From contig JAJEHX010000042.1 of assembly GCA_022823465.1 (NCBI GenBank), positions 82,047-146,046 on the forward strand: 64,000 nucleotides of DNA. The letters are read 5' to 3'. Under the pieces are notes generated by a model that worked only from the letters and a program-made list of their open reading frames with translations, did not search any database and was not told the origin of the DNA. The first letter of the stretch is position 1. Each line of letters opens with the position of its first letter. The position numbers and the translations under genes were made by a program. This document shows positions 53,033 to 62,974 of this stretch, piece by piece. Source of the DNA: Candidatus Latescibacterota bacterium. Its GTDB lineage: Bacteria > JAAXHH01.

Positions 53033-55492
53033 TCACATCAACCCCACCGGGTCCACGTCGACTTTCAGATGAATACGCCGGCTGTCGGCGGCGCGCTCCC
53101 AGTGCGCCCTGACCCGCCGCACGGTGTCGCGCAGGCGCGCGGAATGGCTGCTGCGCGCGATGATCTGCCAGCGATACATATTGCGCACCCGGGCAATCAC
53201 CGGAGGCGCGGGACCGAGTATGTGGATTTCCCCCGGTTGCTTGCGCATGAGCTCGGCAAACCGGCGCGCTTCCCCCATGACGTATTCGTCCTGCTCGCCC
53301 TGGAACAGGATCCCGACCATGCGTCCGAAAGGCGGATAGCCCAACGCCTTCCGGTCCGTGATTTCGCGGGCGTAAAAGGTCTCGTAGTCGTGCGCCTGCG
53401 CGCTGGTGACGCTGTGGTGGCCCCGGGAATAGGTCTGCACGATCACCTCGCCGCCCAGTTCTCCCCGTCCGGTCCTTCCGGCGACCTGCGTAAGCAGCTG
53501 AAAAGTCCGCTCGCTGGCCCTGAAGTCGGGCAGGTTGAGGGAGGTGTCGGCCGAGATGACCCCCACGAGCGTCACGTTCGGAAAATCGAACCCCTTGGCC
53601 ACCATCTGGGTACCGAGCAGGATATCCGCCTCGCGGTTGAGCACGCGGTGGAAGATATCCTGGTGGGAACCTTTCCGCGTCGTGGTATCCATGTCCATGC
53701 GGACGATCCGGGCGCTCGGAAACCGTTCCTTCAGTTCCTCCTCGACGCGCTGGGTGCCCACGCCCCGGTAGCCGATCGAATCGGAACGGCACTTCGGGCA
53801 GGCCTCCGGGGCCTGTTCCCGGTGGTCGCAGTAGTGGCACCGCATGAACAGGCTGTCGGCGTGGTAGGTCATCGTCACGCTGCAATGGGGACAGGACACG
53901 GAAAGCCCGCAGTCGTAGCACTGGACGAAGGGGGAAAACCCGCGTCGGTTCAGGAAGAGGATGATCTGCTCCCGCCGGGCGAGCCGGTCCCTGATCCGCT
54001 CGGCCAGGGGAGCGGAGAAGATCGAAAGGCGGCCCAGCCTGCGCTCTTCCCGCATGTCCACGATCCGCACGCCCGGCAGGGGCCGCCGGTCCACCCGTCT
54101 GGTCAGGCGGCTGCATGCGAATTTGCCGTTCTGCGTATTGGCGTAGGTCTCCAGGGAAGGCGTCGCGCTGCCCATGACCGTCACGGCGTTCACCATCCGG
54201 GCCCGGACGACCGCCACGTCCCGCGCGTGATAGAGCGGGGGATCGTCGAACTGCTTGTAGGACGGTTCATGTTCCTCGTCGATGACGATCAGGCCGAGGT
54301 CGGACAGCGGCGCGAACACGGCGGACCGGGCGCCCACCACGATGCGGTAGTCCCCGGCGCGGGTCCTCCGCCAGGAATCGTACCGCTCTCCCGGGGACAG
54401 GCCGCTGTGCAGGACCGTCACGAGATCGCCGAAGTGGGCGCGGAACTGCCGCACGGCCTGTGGCGTCAGGGCAAGCTCCGGCACGAGCACGATGGCCGAC
54501 CTGCCCGCTTCCAGGGTTTTTTCTATTGATTTAACGTACACGTGCGTCTTGCCGCTGCCGGTGACGCCGTAGAGCAGCAGGGATTTAAACGCGCCTTCGC
54601 CGATGGCGCCGTGGATCGCGCGCAGTGCGTCGGACTGCTCGCTGGTGGGATCGACCGCGGCAGGAGCGGGCAGTTCGACGTCCCGGTAGGGGTCGCGTAT
54701 CGACTCGACCTCGCTGAGCGAAACCAGGCCCTTCTTCTCGAGCCTTCTGACCACGGCCCGTTCGATCCGGCCCAGATGGCGCAACTGTTCGGTGGTCAGC
54801 CTGCCGTTGTGCCGCACCAGGAGATTGATGCAGCCGGCCTGCCGGGGCGAGCGGGGGAGCAGCCTGGTAATGATCTTCTCCGCGTCCTCCTTAGACGGGA
54901 TCAGTTCGACCCAGGTCTCGTACCGGATGCCCGGACCCGCGCTGGAATCTCCGATTGATATCGATACCAGGCCCTTTGCCTCGAGGCCTCGCAGGGCCGT
55001 AAAGGGCTGCCTGATGCGGGTTCGGCGCCGGAGGCTGGAAAGGGCGATGGCCCCCTGTTCGGGGACCTGGGCGAGCAGTTCGGCCTGCCGGGGCGCGGTG
55101 CGTCGGAGCCGGTCCATGCACTCGGGGGGGCACGGACCGTCCCGGCTTACGATCTGATCGCTTTCCGACAGCAGGCCCGCGGGGAGCGCCGCCTTGATCG
55201 CTTCGCCCCACGGGCAGAGATAGTACCGGCCTATCCACCGCGTGAGTTGGAGCAGCGTATCATCCATGGCCGGCTCGTGATCGAGGACGTCCAGCAGGGG
55301 CCTGTAGCGTTCCACGGGACAGGTGTCCGACAGGGCCGTGATGACGCCGGTCATCCTGCGGTTCGTGAAGGCGACGGACACCCTGCGGCCGGGCAGCGCC
55401 GTGTCGAGGAGTTTATCCGGAATGCTGTAGGAGAAGACCTGGTCTACCGGAAGGGGGAGGGCTATTTCGGCAAACCGGACGGAGGCCGCCAT
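53033..55492 (-). CDS. priA: Primosomal protein N' (PriA helicase)
   Basis: An 819-aa replication-restart helicase. The N-terminal 3'-DNA-binding domain (FAEIALPLPVDQVFSYSIPD), Walker A GVTGSGKT, DEEH box (LIVIDEEHEPSYKQF), two zinc-binding Cys clusters (CYDCGLSVSCPHC, CHYCDHREQAPEACPKC) and the C-terminal helicase motifs (TQMVAKGFDFPNVTLVGVI, QVAGRTGRG) are all present. It reloads the replisome at stalled forks. ATG 55492 is chosen by family start; an open frame extends to 55594. Length is a little above the usual 730 aa. Confidence 0.95.
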   Translation of the reverse strand: MAASVRFAEIALPLPVDQVFSYSIPDKLLDTALPGRRVSVAFTNRRMTGVITALSDTCPVERYRPLLDVLDHEPAMDDTLLQLTRWIGRYYLCPWGEAIKAALPAGLLSESDQIVSRDGPCPPECMDRLRRTAPRQAELLAQVPEQGAIALSSLRRRTRIRQPFTALRGLEAKGLVSISIGDSSAGPGIRYETWVELIPSKEDAEKIITRLLPRSPRQAGCINLLVRHNGRLTTEQLRHLGRIERAVVRRLEKKGLVSLSEVESIRDPYRDVELPAPAAVDPTSEQSDALRAIHGAIGEGAFKSLLLYGVTGSGKTHVYVKSIEKTLEAGRSAIVLVPELALTPQAVRQFRAHFGDLVTVLHSGLSPGERYDSWRRTRAGDYRIVVGARSAVFAPLSDLGLIVIDEEHEPSYKQFDDPPLYHARDVAVVRARMVNAVTVMGSATPSLETYANTQNGKFACSRLTRRVDRRPLPGVRIVDMREERRLGRLSIFSAPLAERIRDRLARREQIILFLNRRGFSPFVQCYDCGLSVSCPHCSVTMTYHADSLFMRCHYCDHREQAPEACPKCRSDSIGYRGVGTQRVEEELKERFPSARIVRMDMDTTTRKGSHQDIFHRVLNREADILLGTQMVAKGFDFPNVTLVGVISADTSLNLPDFRASERTFQLLTQVAGRTGRGELGGEVIVQTYSRGHHSVTSAQAHDYETFYAREITDRKALGYPPFGRMVGILFQGEQDEYVMGEARRFAELMRKQPGEIHILGPAPPVIARVRNMYRWQIIARSSHSARLRDTVRRVRAHWERAADSRRIHLKVDVDPVGLM

Positions 55493-55509
55493 AGGCTGTA
55501 ACCGCCGTT

Positions 55510-56850
55510 TCAATATACCCGATAGAGCTGGTATCTTCCGTAGCCATCGAAGTCGACGAAAACGAAACTGCGGCTGATGTTGTAGTAATGCCACACCTGG
55601 TAGGGATGGGAGTAGGACCGGTCCCAGGTGTGCCTTTCCACTTCGTCCGGCGGACCATAGACGATGTAGATCCGCCCTTGGTCGCTGCGCCAGCCTTTCC
55701 TCAGTCCATCGTCAAAGTTCGCTTTCGCGTACTCGATCCGCCGGTAATACAGGATCATGTTTTCGTTCCGGTCCGTACCCGGCGTGGGGTCCCGCCTTTT
55801 CCAGAACGCCTGCAGCGCTTCTTTCTGTTCGCCGGCCGGGGCGTCCCTGTACTTCTTGAGTTCGTCCAGTTCGTCGTTCTTGGCGACGTACCTCAACTGC
55901 TCGGTGATCTCCCTGAAGTTCTTGGCCGTCGTCAGGGGCAGCAGGAACTGCCAGGTGATATGGAATTCCGACTTGGACTTCGCCCGGTTGCGCACGGCCC
56001 GGTCGTCGACCTCGATCTCGAGGGTGTACACCCCCTGGGACAGTTCACTGGTGTCGAACCGGCCGCTGTACGCGCCGATATTGCCCTGCCGTTCCAAGGG
56101 TTCCTCCCGGTCCACCACCACGCGGCCCGACGACGACTTGATCTTGTACGCCACGGTCAGCGGCTGTTGCGCCTCCTCGGCCGCGTCCGTATACACCTCG
56201 TAGTAGATGTACATGTCGGTGTGGTCCTCGCCGAAGGCGCGGGACAGGTTGGGAACGATCCGGATACCTCTGCGTTCCAGGCCGACATTGGAAGGTCCCT
56301 CCAGGATCAGTCCGGCGAATTGAATGTCGCTTACGCTGAGCCGGTCCTTGTAGTAGTCCGGCACCTCGAAGGGCCTGGATATGTCTTTCTGCTCGCCCGT
56401 GTCCTGGTCGTAGAGCTTGATCTCCAGGTCGTATTTCCCGGGCGGGAGGTAGGTGGTGTACAGTTTCGCGCTGGACGGGTCCATCACGCGCGTTTCTGCG
56501 TCCGTATCCACCACGACCGAGTCCCGCATGATCTCGGCGGTAACCTGGTAATCCTCATCGTCGATGACGATCAGGGAAAGCTCGAAACGGGCGGCGTAGC
56601 CGTCCCCGGACCTGACGAAATTGAAGAGTTCGTTCGAAAGGCGGTAGTAGCAGTCGACGCGCGTGCTGTCGACCGTATCGCCCCGGGAGGTCACGATGTC
56701 CACCACGGCGAGCCCCGGATTGATGCTGCCATACTCGTCAGGCACGGGACCGGGGGGCGCCGCGTCCGCCGGGACGGCCGGGACCATCAGCAGCAGCGCA
56801 AACCCGACACCCCTCCACAGCCGGTTGCCGGTTTCAATCATGCGGACCAT
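55510..56850 (-). CDS. GWxTD-domain exported protein
   Basis: A 446-aa protein with a signal peptide (LWRGVGFALLLMVPAVPADA) and a C-terminal GWxTD domain (GWRSDQGRIYIVYGPPDEVERHTW, with Ser in place of the usual Thr). The middle is beta-rich. GWxTD proteins are common in FCB and Acidobacteria genomes and lack a known function. The start ATG 56850 has GTGAGG 5 bases upstream, which is better than ATG 56868 or the frame extension to 56883. It is 17 bases upstream of priA. Confidence 0.85.
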   Translation of the reverse strand: MVRMIETGNRLWRGVGFALLLMVPAVPADAAPPGPVPDEYGSINPGLAVVDIVTSRGDTVDSTRVDCYYRLSNELFNFVRSGDGYAARFELSLIVIDDEDYQVTAEIMRDSVVVDTDAETRVMDPSSAKLYTTYLPPGKYDLEIKLYDQDTGEQKDISRPFEVPDYYKDRLSVSDIQFAGLILEGPSNVGLERRGIRIVPNLSRAFGEDHTDMYIYYEVYTDAAEEAQQPLTVAYKIKSSSGRVVVDREEPLERQGNIGAYSGRFDTSELSQGVYTLEIEVDDRAVRNRAKSKSEFHITWQFLLPLTTAKNFREITEQLRYVAKNDELDELKKYRDAPAGEQKEALQAFWKRRDPTPGTDRNENMILYYRRIEYAKANFDDGLRKGWRSDQGRIYIVYGPPDEVERHTWDRSYSHPYQVWHYYNISRSFVFVDFDGYGRYQLYRVY

Positions 56851-57280
56851 CGGAACCTCACTGATCATCTGAGCACCACGCATTCAAGACGAACCCTGCC
56901 TGGCGACCGCAAGCGTCCGTCCCGCGATCGTCCGGGCGCCCGCCAAGGGCGTTGATACGGTTGTTACGGGATACTGCCTTCAATATATTTACACTACACG
57001 GACCCACAAAAGTTTTATTTGCTCCCGCGTAGCGGGCTGATTCCCGGCGAACCGATGTGACATAACGCTTTACCCCCGGTATAAGGTCACATTATATAGA
57101 ATCCACAAACCGTGGCATCGGTTCCCTTTTTGAAGCGACCGGAGGCGGCGTGCGGGTGTTCCGAGGCCGGTTCCGGCAGGTGTCTGAAGGCTGGTTTCGG
57201 CAAGGTGTCCCGAGGTTGATTCCGGCAGGATCGTGAACAGTACGATACACTTACAGTCCCGAAGAGGAAAGGACGGAGGC
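56851..57280. other. Divergent intergenic region with degenerate repeats
   Basis: About 430 bases. Near 57160-57232 three degenerate units of about 25 bases share GAGG..GGTTCCGGCAGG. A TATATA element near 57094 may belong to a promoter of the Gfo/Idh gene. No gene is seen. Confidence 0.5.
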
Positions 57281-58330
57281 GTGAGCGGAACGAGAGTGGG
57301 CTTCATCGGTGGCGGCGGCATCGCCCGGGAACACATGAAGTATCTGTCCGAAATGGAGGACGTGGAACTGGTGGCGGTCGCCGATATCAGCGCGGGCGCC
57401 CTTGATCTCTGCCGCGAAATGTACGGCATTCCCCACTGCTTCACCGATTACAGGGAACTGCTGGACATGGATTCGATCGACGCGGTCACGGTCGGCACAC
57501 CGAACAGCGCCCATTACGAACCGACGATCGACACGCTCCGGGCCGGCAAGGACGTGCTGGTGGAAAAACCCATGGCCATCACGGCGGAAGAGGCGGCGGA
57601 AATGGTCAAGACGAGCCGGGATACGGACCGCATCCTGGTCATCGGCTTTCAGCACAGGTTCGCGCCCGAGGCGCAGATGCTCAAGCGGTTCATCGACCGG
57701 GGAGAATTCGGCAGGATCCTGTACGGACGCTGTCTCGCGCTGCGGCGCCGGGGGATCCCGAACTGGGGCGTTTTCGGCCGCAAGGATCTCCAGGGCGGCG
57801 GGGCATTGATCGATATCGGCGTGCACATGATCGAAGCCGCCCATTATCTCATGGGATCGCCCCAACCCGTAAGCGCCTTCGGAAGCGCCTACACGTACCT
57901 CGGCGACCGACCCAGCGATACCGTGTCCATGTGGCCCGACTGGGACCATGAAACTTACTCGGTCGAGGATCTGGCCGTGGGGATGATCCGCTTCGACAAC
58001 GGCGCCACGCTCTCGGTGGAGGCTTCCTTCGCCGCCCATATCGGCAAGGGCGAATGGACCTTCTCCCTCATGGGCGAGAAGGCCGGCGGCCAGTTCAGTC
58101 CGCCCGAGGTCTTCAAAGACCAGTCCGGCACCATGATCAACATTACACCGGACTACCTGCCGGACACGGACGCCTTCCGGTACAAGCTGAGGCACTTCGT
58201 GGACTGCGTGCAAAGCCGGAAACCGTCCGAGGCGCCGGGGGAACACGGCCTCCTCGTGCAACAGATCCTGAACGGCATCTACCGCTCCGCCGAAACGGGC
58301 CGGGAAGTCCCGATAGAACGTCTGATCTGA
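57281..58330 (+). CDS. Gfo/Idh/MocA-family oxidoreductase
   Basis: A 349-aa protein with Rossmann GFIGGGGIAREHM, VGTPNSAH and the catalytic EKP motif (LVEKPMAITAEEA), then GGGALIDIGVHMIEAAHYLMG in the C-terminal domain. These are features of NAD(P)-dependent sugar or inositol dehydrogenases. Start GTG 57281 (AAGGA 8 bases upstream) is preferred to GTG 57233. It is followed after 120 bases by a PhyH-like gene, a common pairing. Confidence 0.9.
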   Translation: MSGTRVGFIGGGGIAREHMKYLSEMEDVELVAVADISAGALDLCREMYGIPHCFTDYRELLDMDSIDAVTVGTPNSAHYEPTIDTLRAGKDVLVEKPMAITAEEAAEMVKTSRDTDRILVIGFQHRFAPEAQMLKRFIDRGEFGRILYGRCLALRRRGIPNWGVFGRKDLQGGGALIDIGVHMIEAAHYLMGSPQPVSAFGSAYTYLGDRPSDTVSMWPDWDHETYSVEDLAVGMIRFDNGATLSVEASFAAHIGKGEWTFSLMGEKAGGQFSPPEVFKDQSGTMINITPDYLPDTDAFRYKLRHFVDCVQSRKPSEAPGEHGLLVQQILNGIYRSAETGREVPIERLI

Positions 58331-58450
58331 ACCACTGGAATCACCAGGGCCAGGTGGACATCCGCCGGTTTCGAACGTGGACTTCGAATGTGGATTTCAA
58401 ACTGGATATAGATTGCGGGGCCGGCGCTTTCCAATCCCGGGAGGTAGGCA

Positions 58451-59272
58451 TTGCTGACCGATGAACAGCGTTCCTGCTGGGAAGAAAACGGCTACGTGAT
58501 CATACCCCGTGCCGTCCCTGATTCCCACCTGTCAGCCACGGTAGCGGCGATCGCCGCGTTCCTGGACCTGGACCCCGACGATCCGGCAACGTGGTACGAG
58601 GGTCCGCCGCGCCGTCTCGGATTCGTCGAGATGTACCATCACCAGTCCATGTGGGACAACCGGCAGCATCCCCGCGTGTACGAGGCCTTCAGGAGCCTCT
58701 GGAAAGAGGAAAAGCTGTGGGTCAGTATCGACCGCGCCAACATGACGCCACCCGAGCGGGAAGGCAGGGCCCACGGTTTCAACGAGTCGCTGGTACACTG
58801 GGACATCGACACATCGGATCAGCCCGGACGGCTCGCGGTGCAGGGCGTGCTGTATCTCACCGATACGGCGGAGAACCAGGGCGGCTTCCAGTGCGTCCCG
58901 GGGTTCCACCGGGACTTCTTCGAATGGGTGAAGACCCAGCCGGCCGGCCGCGATCCCAGGCGGCCCGATTTGACGGATTTAAAGCCGGTTACGATCCCAG
59001 GCAAGGCGGGCGACCTGCTCATCTGGCACAGCCTGCTTCCCCATGGAAACAGCCACAACACCTCCGACAGGCCCCGCTGGTGCCAGTACATTTCCGCCAA
59101 ACCGAGCCAGGAGGACAACGAGTCCATGCGCCAGCACCGCGTCTCGCTCTGGAGAGACCGCACGCACCCGGAGGTATTTCCGGGCGATCCGCGGGGCGTG
59201 GAACGGAGAAGCGGTCCCGCGCGCCTTACCGCCCTGGGCCGCCGGCTGCTGGGCCTGGATCGCTGGAAATAG
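58451..59272 (+). CDS. Phytanoyl-CoA dioxygenase (PhyH)-family oxygenase
   Basis: A 273-aa Fe(II)/2-oxoglutarate dioxygenase-like protein with HWD in LVHWDIDTSD and the distal His in WHSLLPHGNSHN followed by Arg (DRPRW). TTG start 58451 is supported by GGGAGG 6 bases upstream. It is a distant paralog of the protein at 6712. The substrate may be linked to the upstream Gfo/Idh enzyme (inference). Confidence 0.88.
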   Translation: MLTDEQRSCWEENGYVIIPRAVPDSHLSATVAAIAAFLDLDPDDPATWYEGPPRRLGFVEMYHHQSMWDNRQHPRVYEAFRSLWKEEKLWVSIDRANMTPPEREGRAHGFNESLVHWDIDTSDQPGRLAVQGVLYLTDTAENQGGFQCVPGFHRDFFEWVKTQPAGRDPRRPDLTDLKPVTIPGKAGDLLIWHSLLPHGNSHNTSDRPRWCQYISAKPSQEDNESMRQHRVSLWRDRTHPEVFPGDPRGVERRSGPARLTALGRRLLGLDRWK

Positions 59273-59375
59273 ACCTTCCGTATTTCGATTCGGATAAGAC
59301 CGGCGCGATGCAATTCAATGAGGACCGGCGCGAAGCGATGTATTTCAGGCGAGCGGGAGGGTACTGCAGATGGAT

Positions 59376-60398
59376 CTACATCCTGTCCTCTCCGCAGGAC
59401 TCCCGCACGATCAGGCGGGAGCGGAGCGTGACCTGCTCCGTCGCGTCCTGTCCGCCGATCTGGCGAAGCATCAGGTCCATCGCCGCCCGGGCGATCTCCT
59501 CGTAAGGGACGGCCATCGTGGTCAGTGCGGGCGACAGGTAGGCCGATACGTCTATGTCTCCATAGCCCACCACGGCCACGTCCTCCGGAATGAGTAGGCC
59601 CACTTCGCGGAGACCGCGGCACACGCCGATCGCCGTATAGTCATCCCTGCACAGCAATGCGGTGAAGCGGTCCCGGAGGTTCTGGCCCTGGATGTAGCCG
59701 CCTTCGCCGCGGATACCCAGGGGAGGTATGATCTCGTAAGGCATGCCGCTATCCCTCATCGCCCGGGCGTATCCTCTCCCCTTGGACGAAACCGGGCTTT
59801 CCAGATCCATATTCTGGCCGATGAAACCGATCCTGCGGTGTCCCAATGCGATCAGGTGGCTCGTCGCCTCGTAGAAGTCGGCCTCGAGATCCAGCACGAC
59901 GCCCGAAATGTGATCCGTGGGGTAGTGATACGTCACCACCGGTATGTGGTTCCGCACCATGCCGCGAATGCGATCCGATTCGTCCCTGTCTCCCCGCGTG
60001 TTGATCAGGAGCCCATCCACGCCCCTTGAAATCAGCTGCCTGATCTGTATGCCCTGGTCGTCCTGCGAAGACCGGGAAGTCCGGTTTACCGCCATGCCCA
60101 TCAGCAGCCGGTATTGCTCTTTTTCCGCGACCCGGAGAATCTGTTCGGTCTGCGTCCCGTAGGTTTCAAGAGAAATCTGGTAGGTGAGCAGGCCCAGCGT
60201 GCCCGTCTTCCCGGTTACGAATCCCTGCGCCATCAGATTGGGCGTATATTGCATCTCCTCCGCGGTCTGCTTGACCAGCATCCGGGTCTTCTCGTTGACG
60301 AGGTAAGACGCGCTGCTGGATAATGCCCGCGAAACCGTGGAATGGGAGATGCCCAATCGCTGCGCGATGTCCTTGATGGTTACCTGCTTGACTCTCAT
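59376..60398 (-). CDS. LacI-family transcriptional regulator
   Basis: A 340-aa LacI repressor: N-terminal HTH (VTIKDIAQRLGISHSTVSRALS), hinge, and a periplasmic-binding-like sensor domain ending RSRLIVRESCG. ATG 60398 is used; an open frame to 60440 is not supported. The sensor domain differs from those of the two neighbouring paralogs, so the ligand should differ. Confidence 0.93.
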   Translation of the reverse strand: MRVKQVTIKDIAQRLGISHSTVSRALSSSASYLVNEKTRMLVKQTAEEMQYTPNLMAQGFVTGKTGTLGLLTYQISLETYGTQTEQILRVAEKEQYRLLMGMAVNRTSRSSQDDQGIQIRQLISRGVDGLLINTRGDRDESDRIRGMVRNHIPVVTYHYPTDHISGVVLDLEADFYEATSHLIALGHRRIGFIGQNMDLESPVSSKGRGYARAMRDSGMPYEIIPPLGIRGEGGYIQGQNLRDRFTALLCRDDYTAIGVCRGLREVGLLIPEDVAVVGYGDIDVSAYLSPALTTMAVPYEEIARAAMDLMLRQIGGQDATEQVTLRSRLIVRESCGEDRM

Positions 60399-60647
60399 GG
60401 ACCGATCCGATCTACATCGCGATCGGGAGGGGACAGGCATCGGCTGCCATCCAACGCTGAACGAAGCCGGTCCGTCGGATCCCGGGTCGCTAAAGGGCCT
60501 GATGCGTTCGAGTTAAGATGTGAATCGTGCCGGTTGGGACGCCTTGGCGCCTTGTTCTAATCAGTACGATGGCAGAGATTTACACCATCAATAAAGATAA
60601 AATGGGGCGGTCGCATGTCAAGAAAGTTGAGAACCGGGGATAGTGGA

Positions 60648-61691
60648 TCACATCGGCGGCCCGGGGGAGTCCGAGATCGCCGATCCACAGGATTCTCTTA
60701 CGATCAGGCTGGGCGTCAGGACGATCTGACACACGACTTCCTGGCCTTCGATGATCTTCAGCATCAAGTCCATCGCCGCACGGGCGATTCCACCGGTCGG
60801 CGTGGACTGCGTGGTCAGTGCGGGCGTCACGAAGGCCGATACGTCCGAATCGCCGCAACCCACCACGGCTACGTCTTCCGGTACGCGGATCCCGGATTCA
60901 CCCAGGCCGCGATATACGCCGATGGCCGTGTAATCGCTGCAACATACGAGGGCGGAGTACCGGTCCTTTACTTCTCTGGACAGCCGGTATCCTGATTCGG
61001 TCTCCTGCCGGCCGACGGCCAGGCGCTCAGGATGGAGGCCGTATTCATCCATGGCGTTGAAGTATCCCTTTCCCCTGGAAGCATCCTGGCCGGGACCTTC
61101 CCAGTTTTCGCCAAGGAATCCGATACGTTTGTGCCCCAGCGCGATCAGGTGCTCTGTCGCCCGGTAGAACCCCGCCGCGAAATCCAGCACTATGCCCGGG
61201 AAGCCCCGGGCGGGATAGCAAAAAGTCACCACGGGTACCCGGCCGTCTACCGCGCCCCGGATACGTTCCGGCTCTCCCACGTCCCCTATGGTCTGCACGA
61301 GAAGTCCGTCTATTCCCCTTGATATGAACTGCTCGATCTGCGTCGCCTGATCGCCCTTCGATGACGAGGCATCCCACTCGGCGGACATGCCCACCAGGAG
61401 CCGGTAATTCCTCTCTTCGGCGGCCTTGAGAAAACTCTCGATCTGCGCGCCGGCCTGCTCCTGGTAGCACTCGCAGGCGAGCAGGCCCAGCGTGCCCATT
61501 TTCCCGGTGGCAAATCCCTTGGCCAGCAAGCTGGGACGATAGGAGTATTCCTCGGCAATCTGCTCGACCTGCCTGCGGGTTTCCTCGCTTACCATGTGCG
61601 ACTTGTTCCGGGACAGCGCGCGAGATACCGTGGAGTGGGAGACCCCCAGTGTTTTCGCGATGTCCTTGATGGTCACCCGCTTCTTTCTCAT
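60648..61691 (-). CDS. LacI-family transcriptional regulator
   Basis: A 347-aa paralog of the neighbouring regulators with HTH VTIKDIAKTLGVSHSTVSRALS and the same TPSLIVRESCG C-terminal segment. ATG 61691. A candidate operator TACACACGTTTGC lies 100 bases upstream (61791-61803). Confidence 0.93.
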   Translation of the reverse strand: MRKKRVTIKDIAKTLGVSHSTVSRALSRNKSHMVSEETRRQVEQIAEEYSYRPSLLAKGFATGKMGTLGLLACECYQEQAGAQIESFLKAAEERNYRLLVGMSAEWDASSSKGDQATQIEQFISRGIDGLLVQTIGDVGEPERIRGAVDGRVPVVTFCYPARGFPGIVLDFAAGFYRATEHLIALGHKRIGFLGENWEGPGQDASRGKGYFNAMDEYGLHPERLAVGRQETESGYRLSREVKDRYSALVCCSDYTAIGVYRGLGESGIRVPEDVAVVGCGDSDVSAFVTPALTTQSTPTGGIARAAMDLMLKIIEGQEVVCQIVLTPSLIVRESCGSAISDSPGPPM

Positions 61692-61790
61692 CGACCCTTT
61701 CCACCCTGGCTCGCTGGATACGTTGCAGGCAGCCGACGTTCCATCTTGAACCCCGCCCTGTCTCCAATCCGGCAAGGGCCGGGAACGAAT

Positions 61791-61803
61791 TACACACGTT
61801 TGC
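61791..61803. promoter_or_regulatory. Candidate LacI operator
   Basis: TACACACGTTTGC differs by one base from the reverse complement of the site at 63038-63050, and both lie upstream of tandem LacI genes. Confidence 0.45.
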
Positions 61804-61892
61804 AAAATCAAATTTGTCAAAGACCGGGCAACATGTCAAATCTTTTTTGGACTGGTTTTGGATTGATCCGTACCGGTCAGGGTCAGAGCATG

Positions 61893-61953
61893 GGCGGACC
61901 GGGCGGGCCAGACCGGGGTGGTCTGGACCAGGCTGGACCAGGCTGGGCCGGTC
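61893..61953 (+). repeat. GGACC-rich simple repeat tract
   Basis: A stretch with tandem GGACCAGGCT units resembling the repeats at the 3' ends of the SSS symporter and purB genes. It lies just before the end of the third LacI gene, in the spacer between two of the regulators. Confidence 0.65.
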
Positions 61954-61957
61954 GATT

Positions 61958-62974
61958 CTATCCCGCGCCACAGGATTCTCGTACGGTAAGATGCGGTTTG
62001 AAAGAACGCCCTCGCGGGACAGGCTGCCCCTGGAGTTGACGCAGAATCCCTTGTATCGCCGTAAGGGCAAGATCCTCGAAGGGGATGGAAAGCGTTGTCA
62101 GGGATGGGTTGACGTAAGCGGAGACTTCGAAGTCTCCGCAGCCGGTTACCGCCACGTCATCCGGAACATGCGCGCCGGATTCGATCAGCGCCCGGCAGAC
62201 GCCGAGGGCCGTGTAATCACAACAGCATACGACGGCCGTGAACCGGCCGCCCAGTTCCTTGCCCAGATGGTATCCGGAACGGATGCGGGCGGCTTCGACG
62301 GGAGCGAGGCGAGGGGCCAGACCGTACCTGCGCATCGCATTGCGATAACCCGCTCCCAGCGCCGGCAGGCCATCGGCCCGAATCCCGTCTTCGCCCAGAA
62401 AGCAGATCCGTTCATGCCCGAGACCGATCAGATGCTCGGTAACCTCCTGAATGCCCGATGACAGGTCCAGTGAAACGGCGGTCATATCGTCTGCCGCGTA
62501 TCCAAAAGTCGCAACCGGCAGGCTGGCCGGCACGGCGTGAACGATCCGTCCGGACTCGGCGTCGTCGCCGATCGTCTGGATCAGGATACCGTCCACGTCG
62601 CGGGACGCGAGTTGCATGAGCTGCTCCAGCCGTTCGCTTTCAAGGGCAGACGCGGTCCGTCCGGAAGCCGCCGCGACCAGAACCTGGTAACCGTGCCTGC
62701 CGGCGGTACGTACCAGGTGGTTAATCTGCCTGCCGGTGATTTCAGGTCCGATCCGACTGGTCAACAGGCCCAGGACGCCTTCTGTGCCCTTCACGAAAGT
62801 CTGCGCCATGAGATTGGGCGAATAGTCCATGTCTTTCGCGGTCTGTTCTACGAGAAGACGCGTCTGTTCCTTGACGAGATGGGACCTGCGGGAAGACAGC
62901 GCCCTGGAGACCGTGGAGTACGAAATGCCCAGGCGTCTGGCGATATCTTTGATCGTTACCGGTCTGTTTCTCAC
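61958..62974 (-). CDS. LacI-family transcriptional regulator
   Basis: A 338-aa paralog: HTH VTIKDIARRLGISYSTVSRALS, sensor domain, and KPHLTVRESCG C-terminal. Start GTG 62974 is chosen by alignment with the sister proteins and an AGGA site 9 bases upstream; no ATG exists at this point. The frame to 63127 is an extension without support. Confidence 0.92.
   Translation of the reverse strand: MRNRPVTIKDIARRLGISYSTVSRALSSRRSHLVKEQTRLLVEQTAKDMDYSPNLMAQTFVKGTEGVLGLLTSRIGPEITGRQINHLVRTAGRHGYQVLVAAASGRTASALESERLEQLMQLASRDVDGILIQTIGDDAESGRIVHAVPASLPVATFGYAADDMTAVSLDLSSGIQEVTEHLIGLGHERICFLGEDGIRADGLPALGAGYRNAMRRYGLAPRLAPVEAARIRSGYHLGKELGGRFTAVVCCCDYTALGVCRALIESGAHVPDDVAVTGCGDFEVSAYVNPSLTTLSIPFEDLALTAIQGILRQLQGQPVPRGRSFKPHLTVRESCGAG

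Noticed and set aside
52346-54529. Plus-strand frame of 727 codons opposite priA
   Set aside because: Antisense shadow of the radical SAM gene and of PriA, whose zinc and helicase motifs are unmistakable.
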